64,000 bases of DNA from NCBI GenBank assembly GCA_029379385.1, contig CM055617.1:6758001-6822000 (forward strand), in the 5' to 3' direction. A model generated the notes under the pieces. It ran no database searches, was not told where the DNA came from, and saw nothing but the letters and a program-made list of their open reading frames with translations. Position numbers and translations under genes: made by a program. The stretch is from Quillaja saponaria (Eukaryota > Streptophyta > Magnoliopsida > Fabales > Quillajaceae). Below, piece after piece: positions 12,801 through 23,792 of this stretch; position 1 is the stretch's first letter, and each line of letters opens with the position of its first letter.

Positions 12801-12899
12801 AACTACATCAAAATTCTACGTCATACTTGAAAATAAGAATATGCTTAACACAAAAAAGAAGAATAGAAAAGCCAAATTGATATAGCTAATTAAGCATAG

Positions 12900-13994
12900 T
12901 TTACACTGGAAACAACCATGATAGTAGTCTTGATGGAAAAAAAGCTCGGAATGAAAGAAATGGTATTGTAATGATCAAGCAGTACTGATGTGAGGGATAC
13001 ATTGTCACACAGCTCATCAAGCTTGACATCTTCAAGGATTCATTGTTGTGGATTATAAAAAAGTAAACTAGAATCTGAAAGAAACCAGATACTGCCTTCC
13101 ATAGTAAACTTAATCAAGATCGAATCTCAACACCATATTCTTCCATCACCCGCAGTTCAATAAAAGTTGATCCACAGGAAAAATGATCAGAGCAGACAAA
13201 GACAATCCCCTACTAAGTCTAACAGAAAATTACTATCACTATCATCAACAAGTGATGCTGGTGATGGAAACCTATAAAACTTCTCATTCTCAATGTCAAA
13301 AAACCAAGGCTGAACCAGTCACAAGTAAAATGAAAACCTCCATTTAAAAACAACACACTTGACTCGATAGATAGAAATGGAATATGATCAGTTATGTTTC
13401 TCCAAGACTTGGTTCCAACAGTATGTACAAGTCTGTCTTTGAATAGTGCAATTTTGTATTGGTTGCTCTTTGTGCTCAATCCAAAGCCTGCTTCATTCTC
13501 ACAATAAGAAACTATTGGAGGACATACCACAAACTCATTCAAAAGTGGGTTGCAAATATTGTAAATTCTTTGGATTTTATGACGTGGGTAGTTGATATCA
13601 GTAAAACATATAAAAGCATTACAAGAACCAACTATATACGTACGTCAAATATTTATTCGCATAAGGGCATGAAAAGATGGATCCGAAATTTGGTTTCAAG
13701 TTAAACCATGATTAGTAAGGCCAGTTTCATCATCATCTATTTCTTGTATGTGTAAACGTTGAAAACCATCATGTATAGGAGAAAATAATTGAACAGGACG
13801 TGCTTTAGAATGATGGAGTTTGAAAAAATCAGGTTCAAGAATGAGACTCTGAAAGGTTTTACAAACACCTGCAAAACAAGATGGTCTTGAATGGAAACCT
13901 GGCTAGAACATCAATAAGAATGTGTGAGAGCAATTCCAAAATATGACCAAAAAAACCCATTATAATTATGATATCTTGCTTTTGCAGCTTCCAT
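12900..13994 (-). pseudogene. F-box/FBA gene relic 2 (nearly full length, broken)
   Basis: Begins at an ATG (13992-13994) in a context reading MEAAKA, like relic 3 (MEAAKS), then runs through a frameshifted F-box (HILIDVLARFPFK; VCKTFQSLILEPDF) to the FBA core. The longest open piece, 13219-13542, reads NEFVVCPPIVSY, TKSNQYKIALFKDRLVHTVGT and FLNGGFH. In-frame stops occur near 13705 and 13650, with further frame changes downstream. The C-terminal segment (about 12900-13140) still resembles that of relic 3. The upstream flank around 14040-14170 also resembles the flank right of relic 3 (21540-21660), so the duplicated unit included promoter DNA. Confidence 0.75.
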
Positions 13995-14704
13995 CAGAGC
14001 AAAGGGGGAGAGGGAAGAAAACAAAGAAGTATAATACCTGCGCAGGGAGCTCTAGATAGTTATAAATTTTACAATTAGAATTTAATTATAAATAAAACTC
14101 ATATTTTTTCTTAAACCCTAACGAGACACGGATTTAAAATTTATAATTAGAAATCCTAATGAGTCAGTTTGTACCTCTTCTTCACCACCAAGCCAGTCCC
14201 TTGAATTAGACAGGATTCTTGAAAAATATATAAGTACTTCTTGTATTATTTTTTTTAAGAACAAAGTCAATTTTATTTAATTAGGACGGATTTCACTCCA
14301 TATGTGTGCAGAGAAATCATTTTAGCAAGAAACCTATTTATCTTTGAATCTAACAGTAAACAGTACATGCAATGCTCTACTGCAAATTGGCTGAGTTGCT
14401 GAATTTCTTTTCATTTCCTCGGAGATTAATATTGATGCTAAGGTATGTATTGCCCACTGTATTTGTGATGGGATCTAAGTACTCCTAGACATTTTTGTAA
14501 AAGCTTAACTTTAATATTATCTCTTTTGCATCAAAAAAATATATCCTGCCAAATCGAAATTACTGCAAGTTCTGTTTACTGAAATATTAGTGGAGATTCA
14601 ACCAAACATTCGAAAATTGAGTTGATATAGAATGACAAAAACATATAAAGCGGATTTGAACTGTAATTTCATATATATCAAAACTTTTCAATTCTAGAAT
14701 GATA
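13995..14704. other. Spacer between F-box relics
   Basis: AT-rich spacer containing the former promoter of relic 2 and, at about 14576-14625, one more weak minus-strand echo of the FBA NEFVECPP box. Nothing else recognisable. Confidence 0.45.
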
Positions 14705-15689
14705 TCATGGTTGTGCTCTTGATAGAAAAAAAAAGCAGGGAACAAAAGAAATGGTAGTGCTATAATCATCAAGGAATGAATGGTATGCATGGTCACACAG
14801 CTCATCAAGTTTGAAATCTTGCAGAACTCCTTGTTGTGGATTATAAAAAAGTAAACTAGAATTTGTAAGAAACCAGATACTTCCTTCTTTAGTATACTTA
14901 ATCAATCTCCACTTTTAGAAAACCCAATCACTCTTCGGGCTCGAAACTGTATATTTTCTCACCCAGGATTCTTCTACACCGTATTCTACCATCACCCACA
15001 GTTCATTACAATTTATATAACGTTCGAGCAAACAAAGGCAATCCCTTACTAAGCCTAACTCTGGATAAAAATAATATTTTCCATCAACAGGTGACGGTGG
15101 TGCTGGAAACCTATAAAACTTCTTATTCTCAACATCAAACAACCATATGATTAATTTAAGGAAGTAATAAATCATATGAAAACCTCCATTTAAAAAGAAC
15201 ACATTGGACATAATATTAATATATTGAAACGGAATATCAGATATACTTCTCCAACACTTAGACCCAACAGTATGTATAAGTTTGTCATCGAACAATACAA
15301 TTTTGTATTGGTTGGTGTTTCTGCTAAATCCAAACACTGCTTTCATTTTAGGATAAGAAATATTTGGAGGACATTCCACAAACTCATTCAAAACTGGGTT
15401 GCAAATGTGGTAATTTTTCCTGTGTTTAGGACGTGGCAATCTCCAACACTTAGACCCAACAGTATGTATAAGTTTGTCATCGAACAATACAATTTTGTAT
15501 TGGTTGGTGTTTCTGCTAAATCCAAACACTGCTTTCATTTTAGGATAAGAAATATTTGGAGGACATTCCACAAACTCATTCAAAACTGGGTTGCAAATGT
15601 GGTAATTTTTCCAGTGTTTAGGACGTGGCAATCTGAAATCAGTAAAACAAATAAAACCATTACAAGAACCAATTATATGTGTCAAATCA
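14705..15689 (-). pseudogene. F-box/FBA gene relic 3, 3' part (FBA domain), split by a retrotransposon
   Basis: Downstream part of an F-box gene whose 5' part lies at 21136-21475. With the element and one copy of its AATCA duplication ignored, the frame continues without a shift from FTRNDL into THIIGSCNGFICFTDF. It reads the full FBA domain: NPVLNEFVECPP, RNTNQYKIVLFDDKLIHTVG, VFFLNGGFH, WLFDVENKKFYRFPAP and NELWVMVEYGVEESWV. A TAA at 14915-14917 interrupts the frame between DWVF and KWRLIKYTKEG; the same frame then runs on to a stop at 14705-14707. It also carries the 192-bp duplication at 15249-15632. Without the duplication the ancestral protein would be about 375 residues, a normal size. 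Three separate lesions make this a pseudogene. Confidence 0.88.
15249..15632 (-). repeat. 192-bp in-frame tandem duplication inside F-box relic 3
   Basis: Two adjacent copies, 15249-15440 and 15441-15632. They differ by one base by eye (CCTGTG versus CCAGTG, giving R versus W). Each encodes 64 residues, from LPRPKH to VGSKCWR, so the frame is kept. Confidence 0.95.
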
Positions 15690-16030
15690 TGATAAGGGCA
15701 AAATCAAGCTCCAAGAATGGACGCAAGAATTTGACAGAGTAAGGGTGGAAGAGAAAGGAAAGTGAGGGAGAAACAGAAAGGCTTTGAGCCACTTTTCATT
15801 AACATTTCAGATGCTTTACAAAACAATGAATCTCAACCTTTATACACGTTTACTCCTTCTAAAAATCTAACAGACTCTAACTAACCATCTGACTAGGCTG
15901 ACTAGGATAACAGACTAACTAAATCAGTTACTAGCTCTCTTAATTAAACGGTGCGTTGTGGATTGTTATGTGGGTGGTTCAAACCTGTAAGTTTTATAAC
16001 CCGAGCCCATGAACTGATCTAGCTGTATCA
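15690..16030 (-). repeat. 3' LTR of the Ty3/gypsy element (left copy)
   Basis: 341 bp, TG...CA ends. Preceded by AATCA; followed on the inside by the polypurine tract at 16031-16046 (GAAGAAGGAGGTAT on the minus strand). Confidence 0.95.
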
Positions 16031-16455
16031 ATACCTCCTTCTTCAGAGAATTCTTGCCCACAAGAATTCCAGTGAGGATATTTGGTCTTCAAAGTTTTGT
16101 AGTCTTCCCAGGTGCAATCATCTCGACAGCTATTAGACCACTGCACCAAAACTTATGCTATAGGCTTGTTGGCTCTTATTATCATTCTTCTATTGAGAAT
16201 GGCCACTGGTTCCAGTGCTATCTGACCTTCTTCATTAAGTCTTGGTAGTTGTTGATAAACCACCTGATTTCCATGTTGTCTCTTAAGTAGAGATACATGA
16301 AACACGTTATGTATCTTGGAATCAGGAGGTAATTGCAGTTCATACGCTACGTTTCCCACCTTGGACACCACTTGGAATGGTCCATAGTATTTAGCAGCTA
16401 GTTTATTGTAGCTGCTAGTGTGTATTGAGCTCTGTCTGTAAGGCTTGATTTTCAA
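16031..16455 (-). pseudogene. Integrase C-terminus and chromodomain of the Ty3/gypsy element
   Basis: The frame 16153-16455 begins inside the integrase C-terminal region (KLAAKYYGPFQVVSKVGNVAYELQLP, then HNVFHVSLLKR). After a stop at about 16150, a chromodomain-like segment follows in the same frame (VLVQWSN, CTWEDYKTLKTKYP), ending near the polypurine tract. Chromodomains steer integration by binding modified histone tails. The stop removes it from the polyprotein. Confidence 0.75.
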
Positions 16456-16644
16456 ATAAACTCAAGCCCCCACTTCAAACTCCCTTTCTGTCCTATGCTT
16501 ATTAGCCTGCAACATCATTCTTTCTTGAGCCTTCTTCAAATTCTACTTAAGCAGTTGGATAATAGCCTCCCTAGCAGTTAAGGATCTGTCCATTGCATCA
16601 TTGCTGGAATCCTTCTTAACATAAGGAATATGGGAGGGTGGTGG

Positions 16645-17652
16645 CTAGCAGAACATGGCTTGATAAGGGGTCATATCAATGGATGAATGATGAGCTGAAT
16701 TATACCACCATTGTGCGACAGGAAGCCATTTCACCCAAGTTTTTGGATTATCCCTTGCAAAACACCTTAAGTATGCCTCCACACATCTGTTCACAACTTC
16801 TGTTTGACCATCAGTTTGTGGATGGTAGGCTGTAGAGTAATGCAATTTGACTTGCTGAATCTTGAATAGCTCAGACATAAATATGGCATCCCTATCTGAT
16901 ATAATCTCCTCAGGCAGTCCATGTATGCCATACACCTTATCCATGAAAGCTTGTGCTACTGAGACTGCAGTATAAGGGTGCTGCAATGCTATAAAGTGGC
17001 CAAACTTGGATAACCTATCAACTATCACTAGTATAACAGTTTTGCCTTCTGAATTAGGCAATCCCACTATGAAATCCATGGATATAGAAGACCAAACATT
17101 TTTTGGTATAGGTAATGGCTGCAGTACCCCAGGCATTGCTATGTTTTCTCCTTTAAATCTTTGGCAGACTTCACAGTTTTTTACAAAATTCCTCACACTC
17201 TTCTGCATACCCTTCCAATAGAATGTACTGCCTAATCTCTTAAGGGTAGCATAAACTCCAGAATGTCCAGCTGGACCACTTGTATGGAACAATAGTAGCA
17301 GCTCTAGCTTGAGTTCTTCATTGTTACCCACCACCATTCTGCATTTCCTCCTGAGTTGTCCTTGTACCCATTCATAATGCTTGTGTTTGTTCATGTTTTT
17401 CTGTATTTCTTGACAGATCTTCAGTAATTGATTGTCTTCTTGACAGCTTGTCATTATCCTCTGAACTAAATCAGTAGTCACAATAGATAAAGCCAAGCAA
17501 GTGATCTCAGTATCTTCATTTGTTGTCACTCTTGATAGTGCATCAGCAACTGCATTTTCCTTTCCCTTCCTGTACTGAATTTCATAATCTAACCCTATTA
17601 ACTTGCCAAGCCATTTCTGTAAAACTTGATTACACTCCTTCTGCTCTAACAT
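16645..17652 (-). pseudogene. Integrase region of the Ty3/gypsy element
   Basis: The longest open piece, 335 residues. It begins in the RNase H/connection region (LDYEIQYRKGKENAVADALSR), then shows the HHCC zinc-binding part (GHSGVYATLKRL and NCEVCQRFK) and the DDE core: MDFIVGLP for the first Asp, ISDRDAIF for the second, and YHPQTDGQTEVVNR with the Glu. The catalytic triad looks intact. The frame is cut off from the rest of pol by stops on both sides. Confidence 0.9.
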
Positions 17653-17720
17653 GTATTTTAAGGCTTGGTGATCCGTCTTTATAATAAAGTAGTCTGCCTG
17701 TGAAGTATTGCTTCCATCTG

Positions 17721-19017
17721 TTAATAGCAGTATACTATGGCAATAAGTTCCTTTTCATAGGTTGACAATACCATATGTTTAGGTTCTAGTGCCTTGCTTA
17801 TGAATGCCAACGGATGCCCTTTCTGTAGTAATACTGCCCCAATACCAGTCCATGAAGCATCTGTTTCTACAATAAAGACTTCATTGTAATTTGGCAGTGC
17901 TAACACTGGTGCTTGAGTCATCAGTACTTTCAGATTATTGAATGCATCTTCAGCGGCTTGTTTCCAACTGAATGCATTTTTTCTTAATAGCATGTTCAGT
18001 TCTCTGCTCACCTTTCCATAATTCCTTATAAATCTCCTGTAGTCCTATTAATCCCAAGAATCCTCTTAATTCTTTAACTGTTCTTGGTCTAGGCCATTCA
18101 TTCATAGCTGCTATCTTCTTTGGGTCTGCAGATACTCCTGCCTCATTGATGATATGACCCAAATATTCTATCTGATTACTTGCAAAAGTGCACTTACTTT
18201 TTTTTGCAAATAACACATACTTCCTTAACAATTGCAGAACCTGTTTTAAATGTTCCATGTGTTCCTTCCAAGACTTACTGTATACCAGTATGTCATCAAA
18301 GAAAACCAATACAAACTTCCTTAAAAAAGGTTTGAATATGCAGTTCATTAACCCTTGAAAGGTGGCAGGCGCATTGGTTAGTCCAAATGGCATAACCACA
18401 AATTCATATAACCCTTCATGGGTTCTAAAAGCAGTTTTATGAATATCCTGAGGTGCCATCCTAATCTGATGGTAACCACTTCTCAAATCCAGCTTAGAAA
18501 AATACCTTCCACCATGTAACTCATCTAGTAATTCTTCTATAAGTGGAATCAGAAATTTATTTTTCAGTGTTAACTGATTCAACCTCCTATAATCCACACA
18601 AAATCTCCATGTATCATCTTTTTTTTTAACTAGAACTACTAGTGATGCAAATGAGCTGCTGCTAGGTCTGATTATGCTATTGTCTAGCATTTCTTTGACT
18701 AGCTTTTCAATAATGTCTTTTTGTAATGGACCATATCTATATGGTCTCAAATTGAAAGGTTCTACACCTTCTTTCAGAACAATTTGGTGGTCAAATTGTC
18801 TTTTGGGTGGTAATACTTGAGGAATAGCAAAAACATCAGTATATTCTTGCAGTAAAGCTTCCAAATCAGGTTGATTTACCTCTGTTTGCAGCAATTCAAT
18901 GGAGAACATGGTTGCTGCTTCTGGTGGTCTGTTGACCTCCATTGCGTTTACTTGTACCAGCATACTGTGGTTCAATTTGTTCCTACCTGCTCTTTTGCTG
19001 CTATCCATGCTTACCAC
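17721..19017 (-). pseudogene. Reverse transcriptase and RNase H region of the Ty3/gypsy element
   Basis: Frame 17950-19017 carries the reverse transcriptase: [37 protein letters not shown] and the catalytic FFDDILVYS. It ends by frameshift inside the connection (GFLGLIG). Frame 17721-18011 picks up in another phase with the RNase H start (ETDASWTGIGAVLLQ; HPLAFISKAL). The overlap at 17950-18011 in two frames shows a small indel there. The catalytic residues themselves are preserved. Confidence 0.9.
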
Positions 19018-19133
19018 TGACCCTTTTTTTCATTGCAACATGATGTCCTTGTTACCCCACTTGAATTCCATAACCAGTTCTTTGAAATTCCATCTGATGT
19101 TACCTAAGGCAGCTAACCATTGAATACCTAGCA

Positions 19134-19394
19134 CTAGGTCATAACTAAACAGTCTGCACTAAAACTGGTTTGAGCCATGCTCCACTTCAAGTTGGAACAC
19201 ATTGAAGAAATTACCAGCTTGGAGCCATTTGCCACTGTCACCTCCATATCCTTTGTCTGCCTCAGTTTTAACCCCAACCTCTTGGTTAATTCCATATCTA
19301 CAAAATTATGCATGCTGCCATTATCAATGAGTATTACCACTTCTTGCTTCTTGACATAGCCTCTGACTTTCATAGTTTGACACTCTTTCATCAA
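19134..19394 (-). pseudogene. Aspartic protease region of the Ty3/gypsy element
   Basis: A retropepsin-like segment with the active-site box ILIDNGSMHNF, where the usual Asp-Ser-Gly is Asp-Asn-Gly, followed by VANGSKL. Stops separate it from gag (19395) and from the reverse transcriptase frame. Confidence 0.8.
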
Positions 19395-20758
19395 TTAACT
19401 GGAACTAGTTCCAGAAACTGCTTGTAGTAAAATAGCAATTTCTTTTTCCTTCCCACCTCCTGGAGTATACTCACTCATATCCAATATCTCTTCTTCAGGA
19501 TCACTCTTTTCTTCTACAATGATTGTCATTAATGATCTCCCTTTTCTATAGTTGTGTCCTACAGTGAATTTGTCATTGCAATAGAAATATAATCCTTTCT
19601 TCCTTCTTTTTTCCATTTCTGCTTTTAACATGGAGAAAGTTGGTTTCTTGTAACTGTCATTATCTGCAGGTTTGTAAGGTTTACTGTAGAGTTTGTCTTT
19701 TGTGTTTGGATTTTGGTAATTGGATAAAAGTGGTTTATGGCTATTAGATGGGTTGAATCTTGGTGTTGGCACAGAGTTAGGATGGGGTGACCGCTTTGGA
19801 AAGTTCTGGTAGGTTTTCTTGTAGATGGTTGACAGTAATAGGTTCTCCTGAGTTACTGCCAATCTCATGGCATGTGACAGAGACCTAATGTCCACCAGAC
19901 TAATGGCATGCACTACCTCCTCCTTCAACCCTCCCAAGTAGTGATCCAGTGAAGCCTCCTTGTCCAGGTTGCATCTATTTTTCAAAACTTCAAAATTCTC
20001 ATTGTATTCTCCACACTACTAGTCTGCTTCAGTTTCTTCAGGGCAATGACAGGCCTTGATAACACATCTCCTTTGAATCTCATTTGCAATTCTTCTACAA
20101 ACTCCTCCCAATAAACTCTTTTGAACCTATTCTCCTCCTTAAAACCTTGATACCATTCTAAGGCTTTTTCTCCAAAGTGCATTCCAGCTAGTCTAATCTT
20201 CAATTCTTCTGGTGTTTGATCAATCTCAAACAATTCCAGACATTTAAACAACCAGCTTCTCACATTTCCTCTATCAAATCTTGAAAATTCTACTTGAGCT
20301 ACTCTCCTTAGCAACTGATAGTCTCTTCCACCATGTTCTTGCATATCTTGATCCCCACGAACCCCAATTTCAGGTACTACTCTTTATGGCTGTCTGGCCT
20401 CTCTACCATACCAATATGGTTTATGAACATTTTCTGGTTGTTGTACTGGTGGATTGGGAAAAATAGGTGGTCTTACTAGGTCAGGTGGTTCTGGAGGAGG
20501 AGGATAGTGATTGGTGGTGGAACTTCTCAGACTGGCCATAGCATCCATAACCTCTTGAAACTTCAGATTGGAAGCATCCATCATAGACTGTAGCTGCAAG
20601 GCAGTATCCATCTTCATCTCTTGCAATTTGGAGGCAGTGTCCATTTTCAACTCCTGCAAAGACGTATCAATCCCAGAAAACCTGGCATCCATGGTTTCCA
20701 TCTTCGACTCCATGGCTGTAAGCCTTTGATCTATGACAGTAGCATTCACATTCACCAT
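19395..20758 (-). pseudogene. gag region of the Ty3/gypsy element
   Basis: Starts at the ATG 20756-20758, soon after the primer site. The N-terminal part (to about 20384) is a heptad-like coiled coil (MESKMETMDARF, LQELKMDTASKL). A capsid core follows (19982-20344, GNVRSWLFKCLELFEIDQTP; LAGMHFGEKALEWYQ), then the C-terminal part (19395-19985). The CCHC zinc knuckle there is degenerate: YFYCNDKFTVGHNY has lost the first and last Cys. Stops and frameshifts split the three parts. Confidence 0.85.
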
Positions 20759-20774
20759 TTTCTTGAGCCAAGAA

Positions 20775-20789
20775 CGGGCTCTGATACCA
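20775..20789 (-). other. Primer binding site of the Ty3/gypsy element
   Basis: TGGTATCAGAGCCCG on the minus strand, complementary to the 3' end of plant initiator tRNA-Met, two bases inside the 5' LTR. Confidence 0.9.
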
Positions 20790-20791
20790 AT

Positions 20792-21135
20792 TGATAAGGG
20801 CAAAATCAAGCTCCAAGAATGGACGCAAGAATTTGACAGAGTAAGGGTAGAAGAGAAAGGAAAGTGAGGGAGAAACAGAAAGGCTTTGAGCCACTTTTCA
20901 TTAACATTTCAGATGCTTTACAAAACAATGAATCTCAACCTTTATACACGTTTACTCATTCTAACAATCTGACAGACTCCAACTAACCATCTGACTAGGC
21001 TCTGACTAGGATAACAAACAAACTAAATCAGTTACTAGCTCTCTTAATTGAAACGGTGCGTTGTGGATTGTTATGTGGGTGGTTCAAACCTGTAAGTTTC
21101 ATAACCTGAGCCCATGAACTGATCTAGTTGTATCA
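20792..21135 (-). repeat. 5' LTR of the Ty3/gypsy element (right copy)
   Basis: 344 bp, TG...CA ends, followed by the target duplication AATCA. It differs from the left copy by 10 substitutions plus a 2-base and a 1-base indel. Confidence 0.95.
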
Positions 21136-21475
21136 AATCATTTCTAGTGAAAGGGTGGGAAAAGATGGCTCCAAAATTTGGCTTCAAGTTTAGAGCATAA
21201 TTAGCATGGCCTGTTTGATCATCTAACAGTTCTAGCATGTGTAAAAATAGACAAACTTGATCAGAAAATAAGACTACAGGTTGTGCCTTTGAATGATGGA
21301 GTTTGACAAAATCAGGTTCAAGAAGGACATTGTGAAAGGTTTTACAGACGTGCCTGCAAAACAAGATGGACTTCAATGGAATACTTGAGAGAATATCTAT
21401 AAGGATGTGTGAGGGCAATTTCAAAATAGGACAAGACCCATTATTGTAATCTATCACTGATTTTGCAGCTTCCAT
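21136..21475 (-). pseudogene. F-box gene relic 3, 5' part (F-box), split by a retrotransposon
   Basis: Starts at the ATG 21473-21475 (MEAAKSVIDYNNGS). The F-box follows: LKLPSHILIDILSSIPLKSILFCRHVCKTF, of which the first 20 and the later residues match the SKP1-binding consensus, then LEPDFVKLHHSKAQPV. The frame is open to the insertion point, where it meets the LTR; its continuation is at 14705-15689. It resembles relic 2 closely and the intact gene at 8883-10244 only loosely. Confidence 0.88.
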
Positions 21476-22089
21476 CTTTATCACTTTTTGTATTGATGTA
21501 GAGCAAGAGAGGAGCCGGGCTAGGGAAGAAGACAGAGAAGTATACCGGGGGCACTAGTTCTGATTAATTTAAAACAAGGTGTCTATGTAAGAGCAAAATC
21601 TTAAACCCTAGCTAATAAGACTAGATTTTATATTTATGATTAGAATTTAATTACATATAAACATCATCTATCTATACTATTCTAGATTGAAGAGAATTCT
21701 AATGTTCTCCGATTATGTATTAAATTCAAAGAGTTTTTATCAATTTCAAATTACTAAAAAATAATTTTAAATTTTAGTTTCCTAATAATCACTTACTTCA
21801 TCTCCTACCCATGTATTGCAACTTATTATCTCTTTATTTAGTTTCACATGTAATTTTTAAAAATAAATTATCTTTAAATTTTTTTGATGATTTTCTCTTA
21901 TTTTTATGCCAGAATTACTAAAAAGACATTTCTACTTTATACACAACACTTTTACATATAATTTAACTAAATAGACTTAATATCAAATACAAAATTATCA
22001 TATGATGAAATGAGTTGTAATTATAATTTTTTGAGTCTGTCAACATTAAATATGAGAGATTCATATTAGTTATTTCTAAATATTTAGTA
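21476..22089. other. Former promoter region of F-box relic 3
   Basis: AT-rich. The first 180 bases resemble the flank upstream of relic 2 (14030-14170), including a shared CTTAAACCCTA word. No gene seen. Confidence 0.5.
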
Positions 22090-22196
22090 ATTAATGACAC
22101 TCCTTGCTATTGGTTATAAAAAAGTAAACCATAATCTCCAACCAACCAGATGCTTCCTTCCTTACTAAACTCAATCAAACTCCAGTTTTTCAAAAT
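22090..22196 (-). pseudogene. F-box/FBA gene relic 4 (C-terminal fragment)
   Basis: About 100 bp that read on the minus strand NWSLIEFSKEGSIWLVGD then GLLFYN, matching KWRLIKYTKEGSIWFL and SLLFYN of relic 3 (14830-14910) and the same place in relic 2 (13040-13130). A stop follows. Only this end of the gene survives; it directly abuts the heat-shock relic. Confidence 0.7.
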
Positions 22197-22214
22197 GATG
22201 ATGAATTCATTCAA

Positions 22215-22715
22215 GTGCTAACAACATTTCTTGATGCCATACACAACTACACAAGGTCATTATGGGACATGGCTCTCCCATTTTGATGACCCATTACAAT
22301 CCTTAAACAAACCCCATTTATACAATCTTGAAAAGACATTGAAACACTGGCTCTAGCTCGCGCTGATTGGAAAGAAACAGCTTCTGCACATCTTATAGTT
22401 TTGGATATCCCAGGATTGAAGAGGAATAACATTTAAAACAGAGTATTGAGGATTATTGGTGAGAGGAAAGGGCATGAAGAAATTGAAGGTGAGAAATGGC
22501 ATAGAGCTGAGAGGACTAATGGGAAATTCTGGAGACATTTCAGGTTCCCAGGAAAGGCAGAGTAGGATCAAATTGAGGCACATTTTGAAGATGGGGTGTT
22601 GAAGATTTCAGTGCCAAAGTTTGCTGAGGAGAAGAAAAAAAGAGAGTAAGATGATTAGCATTGCTGAGGATAAGTCTTCTGGAGAAGATATCAAGGTAAC
22701 AAGGCTGAAATATAA
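22215..22715 (+). pseudogene. Small heat-shock protein relic, ER (HSP22) type
   Basis: Reading on the plus strand gives SLWDMALPF, then KDIETLALARADWKETASAH, then LIVLDIPGLKR. This is the arm before the alpha-crystallin domain and its first strands. A TAA (near 22430) falls where about six codons have also been lost. The same frame continues [39 protein letters not shown], a TAG, then FEDGVLKISVPKFAEEKKKRE. After a frameshift the tail SSGEDIKVT is visible. The EKWHRAER and GEDIK-tail pattern points to the ER-resident class, but the signal peptide region is missing: the relic begins at the junction with F-box relic 4. At least four stops and one frameshift show it is dead. Confidence 0.85.
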
Positions 22716-23792
22716 AAAGCTAGAAGCTTAATTACTGGGTTTTCTTTGGGTCTTTGAAATTTTCATTTTTTCTTTGGTTGTGTGTGAGAATCAGAATTTA
22801 AGTTGCAGTTATGAGGGTTGGGGATGTAAAACACTGACTTGTGTTTAGGAATGGCTTTTGTATATTTATGTAATTAGTGGTTGAGGCAATAAAATTTGTG
22901 TTTTTTGGTTTATAGAAGACTAAATGCTCCTCCTTTTCTTTTTCAGCTAACTAGTTATGAAATGCATCACATTCTGTGTTGATGAGGGATACATATTATT
23001 AAAAGAAACATATATGATAGAGACAATAAATTTAACTTTTGAGAACTTTCATGGTAACATTGTTAAGAAATTTGGGGTGCAAGCAACCTCTATTTAACAC
23101 ATGAAAACGGGGGATAATTAGTTTTGGTAATTACTATTAGACATAAACATCTAAATTAATTATGTATTAGGGGCTGTATAATTTAAGAAAAATTGTGTTG
23201 ATAAATTTGTTTTTAAGGTCAATTTGGTTTGCAGTTTGAAAATTAGTATTTTGGATAATTATTTTTACTAGTAAAGATTATGAAAATTTGATTTTAGCAA
23301 AATGGGTCATGAGAAAAAATCTAAAAAAATGATTTTGAATCATAAAAATATTAAATAAAATAGATTTGTGATATTTTTGTTAAAAAATAATGTAAAAATG
23401 TATTTTGTATTTTGCTAGAAAAGCAAGTTAAAACTATGTTAAGCATTTGGCAAAAAATAATTTTTAGTTTTAACAAAACATACTATTATACAAAGTTGAA
23501 CATGATTTTCAACTCTAAAAACTAAACAAATATTTCATACACAAAACCAAACCGGCTCTTAATTTAGTATTCATATTTTGCTTCTAGTAATTTAGGTAAT
23601 ATTTTGTTTTTATTAACATCAAAATTTTAAATGTATGAAATATTTTTGTATGTTTAGATCAGCTTACATATTAATTTAATTCTAAAAAAACATGCCTTAT
23701 TTTGTAAGAAGCTTATTTATAATATATATATATATAAAGAAAGGTGTACACTTTTATTTTTGTTTTGGGAAGAGTAAAAACGGAAACTCTTA
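22716..23792. other. AT-rich intergenic region
   Basis: Includes likely former 3' UTR of the heat-shock relic, then AT-rich DNA. No coding or RNA gene recognised. Confidence 0.5.

Larger units (their letters stand above)
15690..21135 (-). mobile_element. Ty3/gypsy chromovirus LTR retrotransposon, Reina-like, degenerate
   Basis: A 5446-bp element inserted in F-box relic 3. Direct LTRs of 341 bp (15690-16030) and 344 bp (20792-21135) begin TGATA and end TATCA, flanked by a perfect 5-bp duplication AATCA (15685-15689 and 21136-21140). Reading on the minus strand, the order is LTR, tRNA-iMet type primer site, gag with a coiled coil, protease, reverse transcriptase, RNase H, integrase, chromodomain, polypurine tract, LTR. 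That order with a chromodomain defines a plant chromovirus; small size and short LTRs suit the Reina lineage (inference). The LTRs differ by 10 substitutions and 2 small indels (about 2.9%), so the insertion is fairly old. All coding parts carry stops or frameshifts, so it is non-autonomous. Confidence 0.95.

Noticed and set aside
15224..15742. 172-codon open frame on the plus strand
   Set aside because: It is the antisense of the duplicated F-box segment; its internal repeat mirrors the 192-bp duplication and it has no family of its own.
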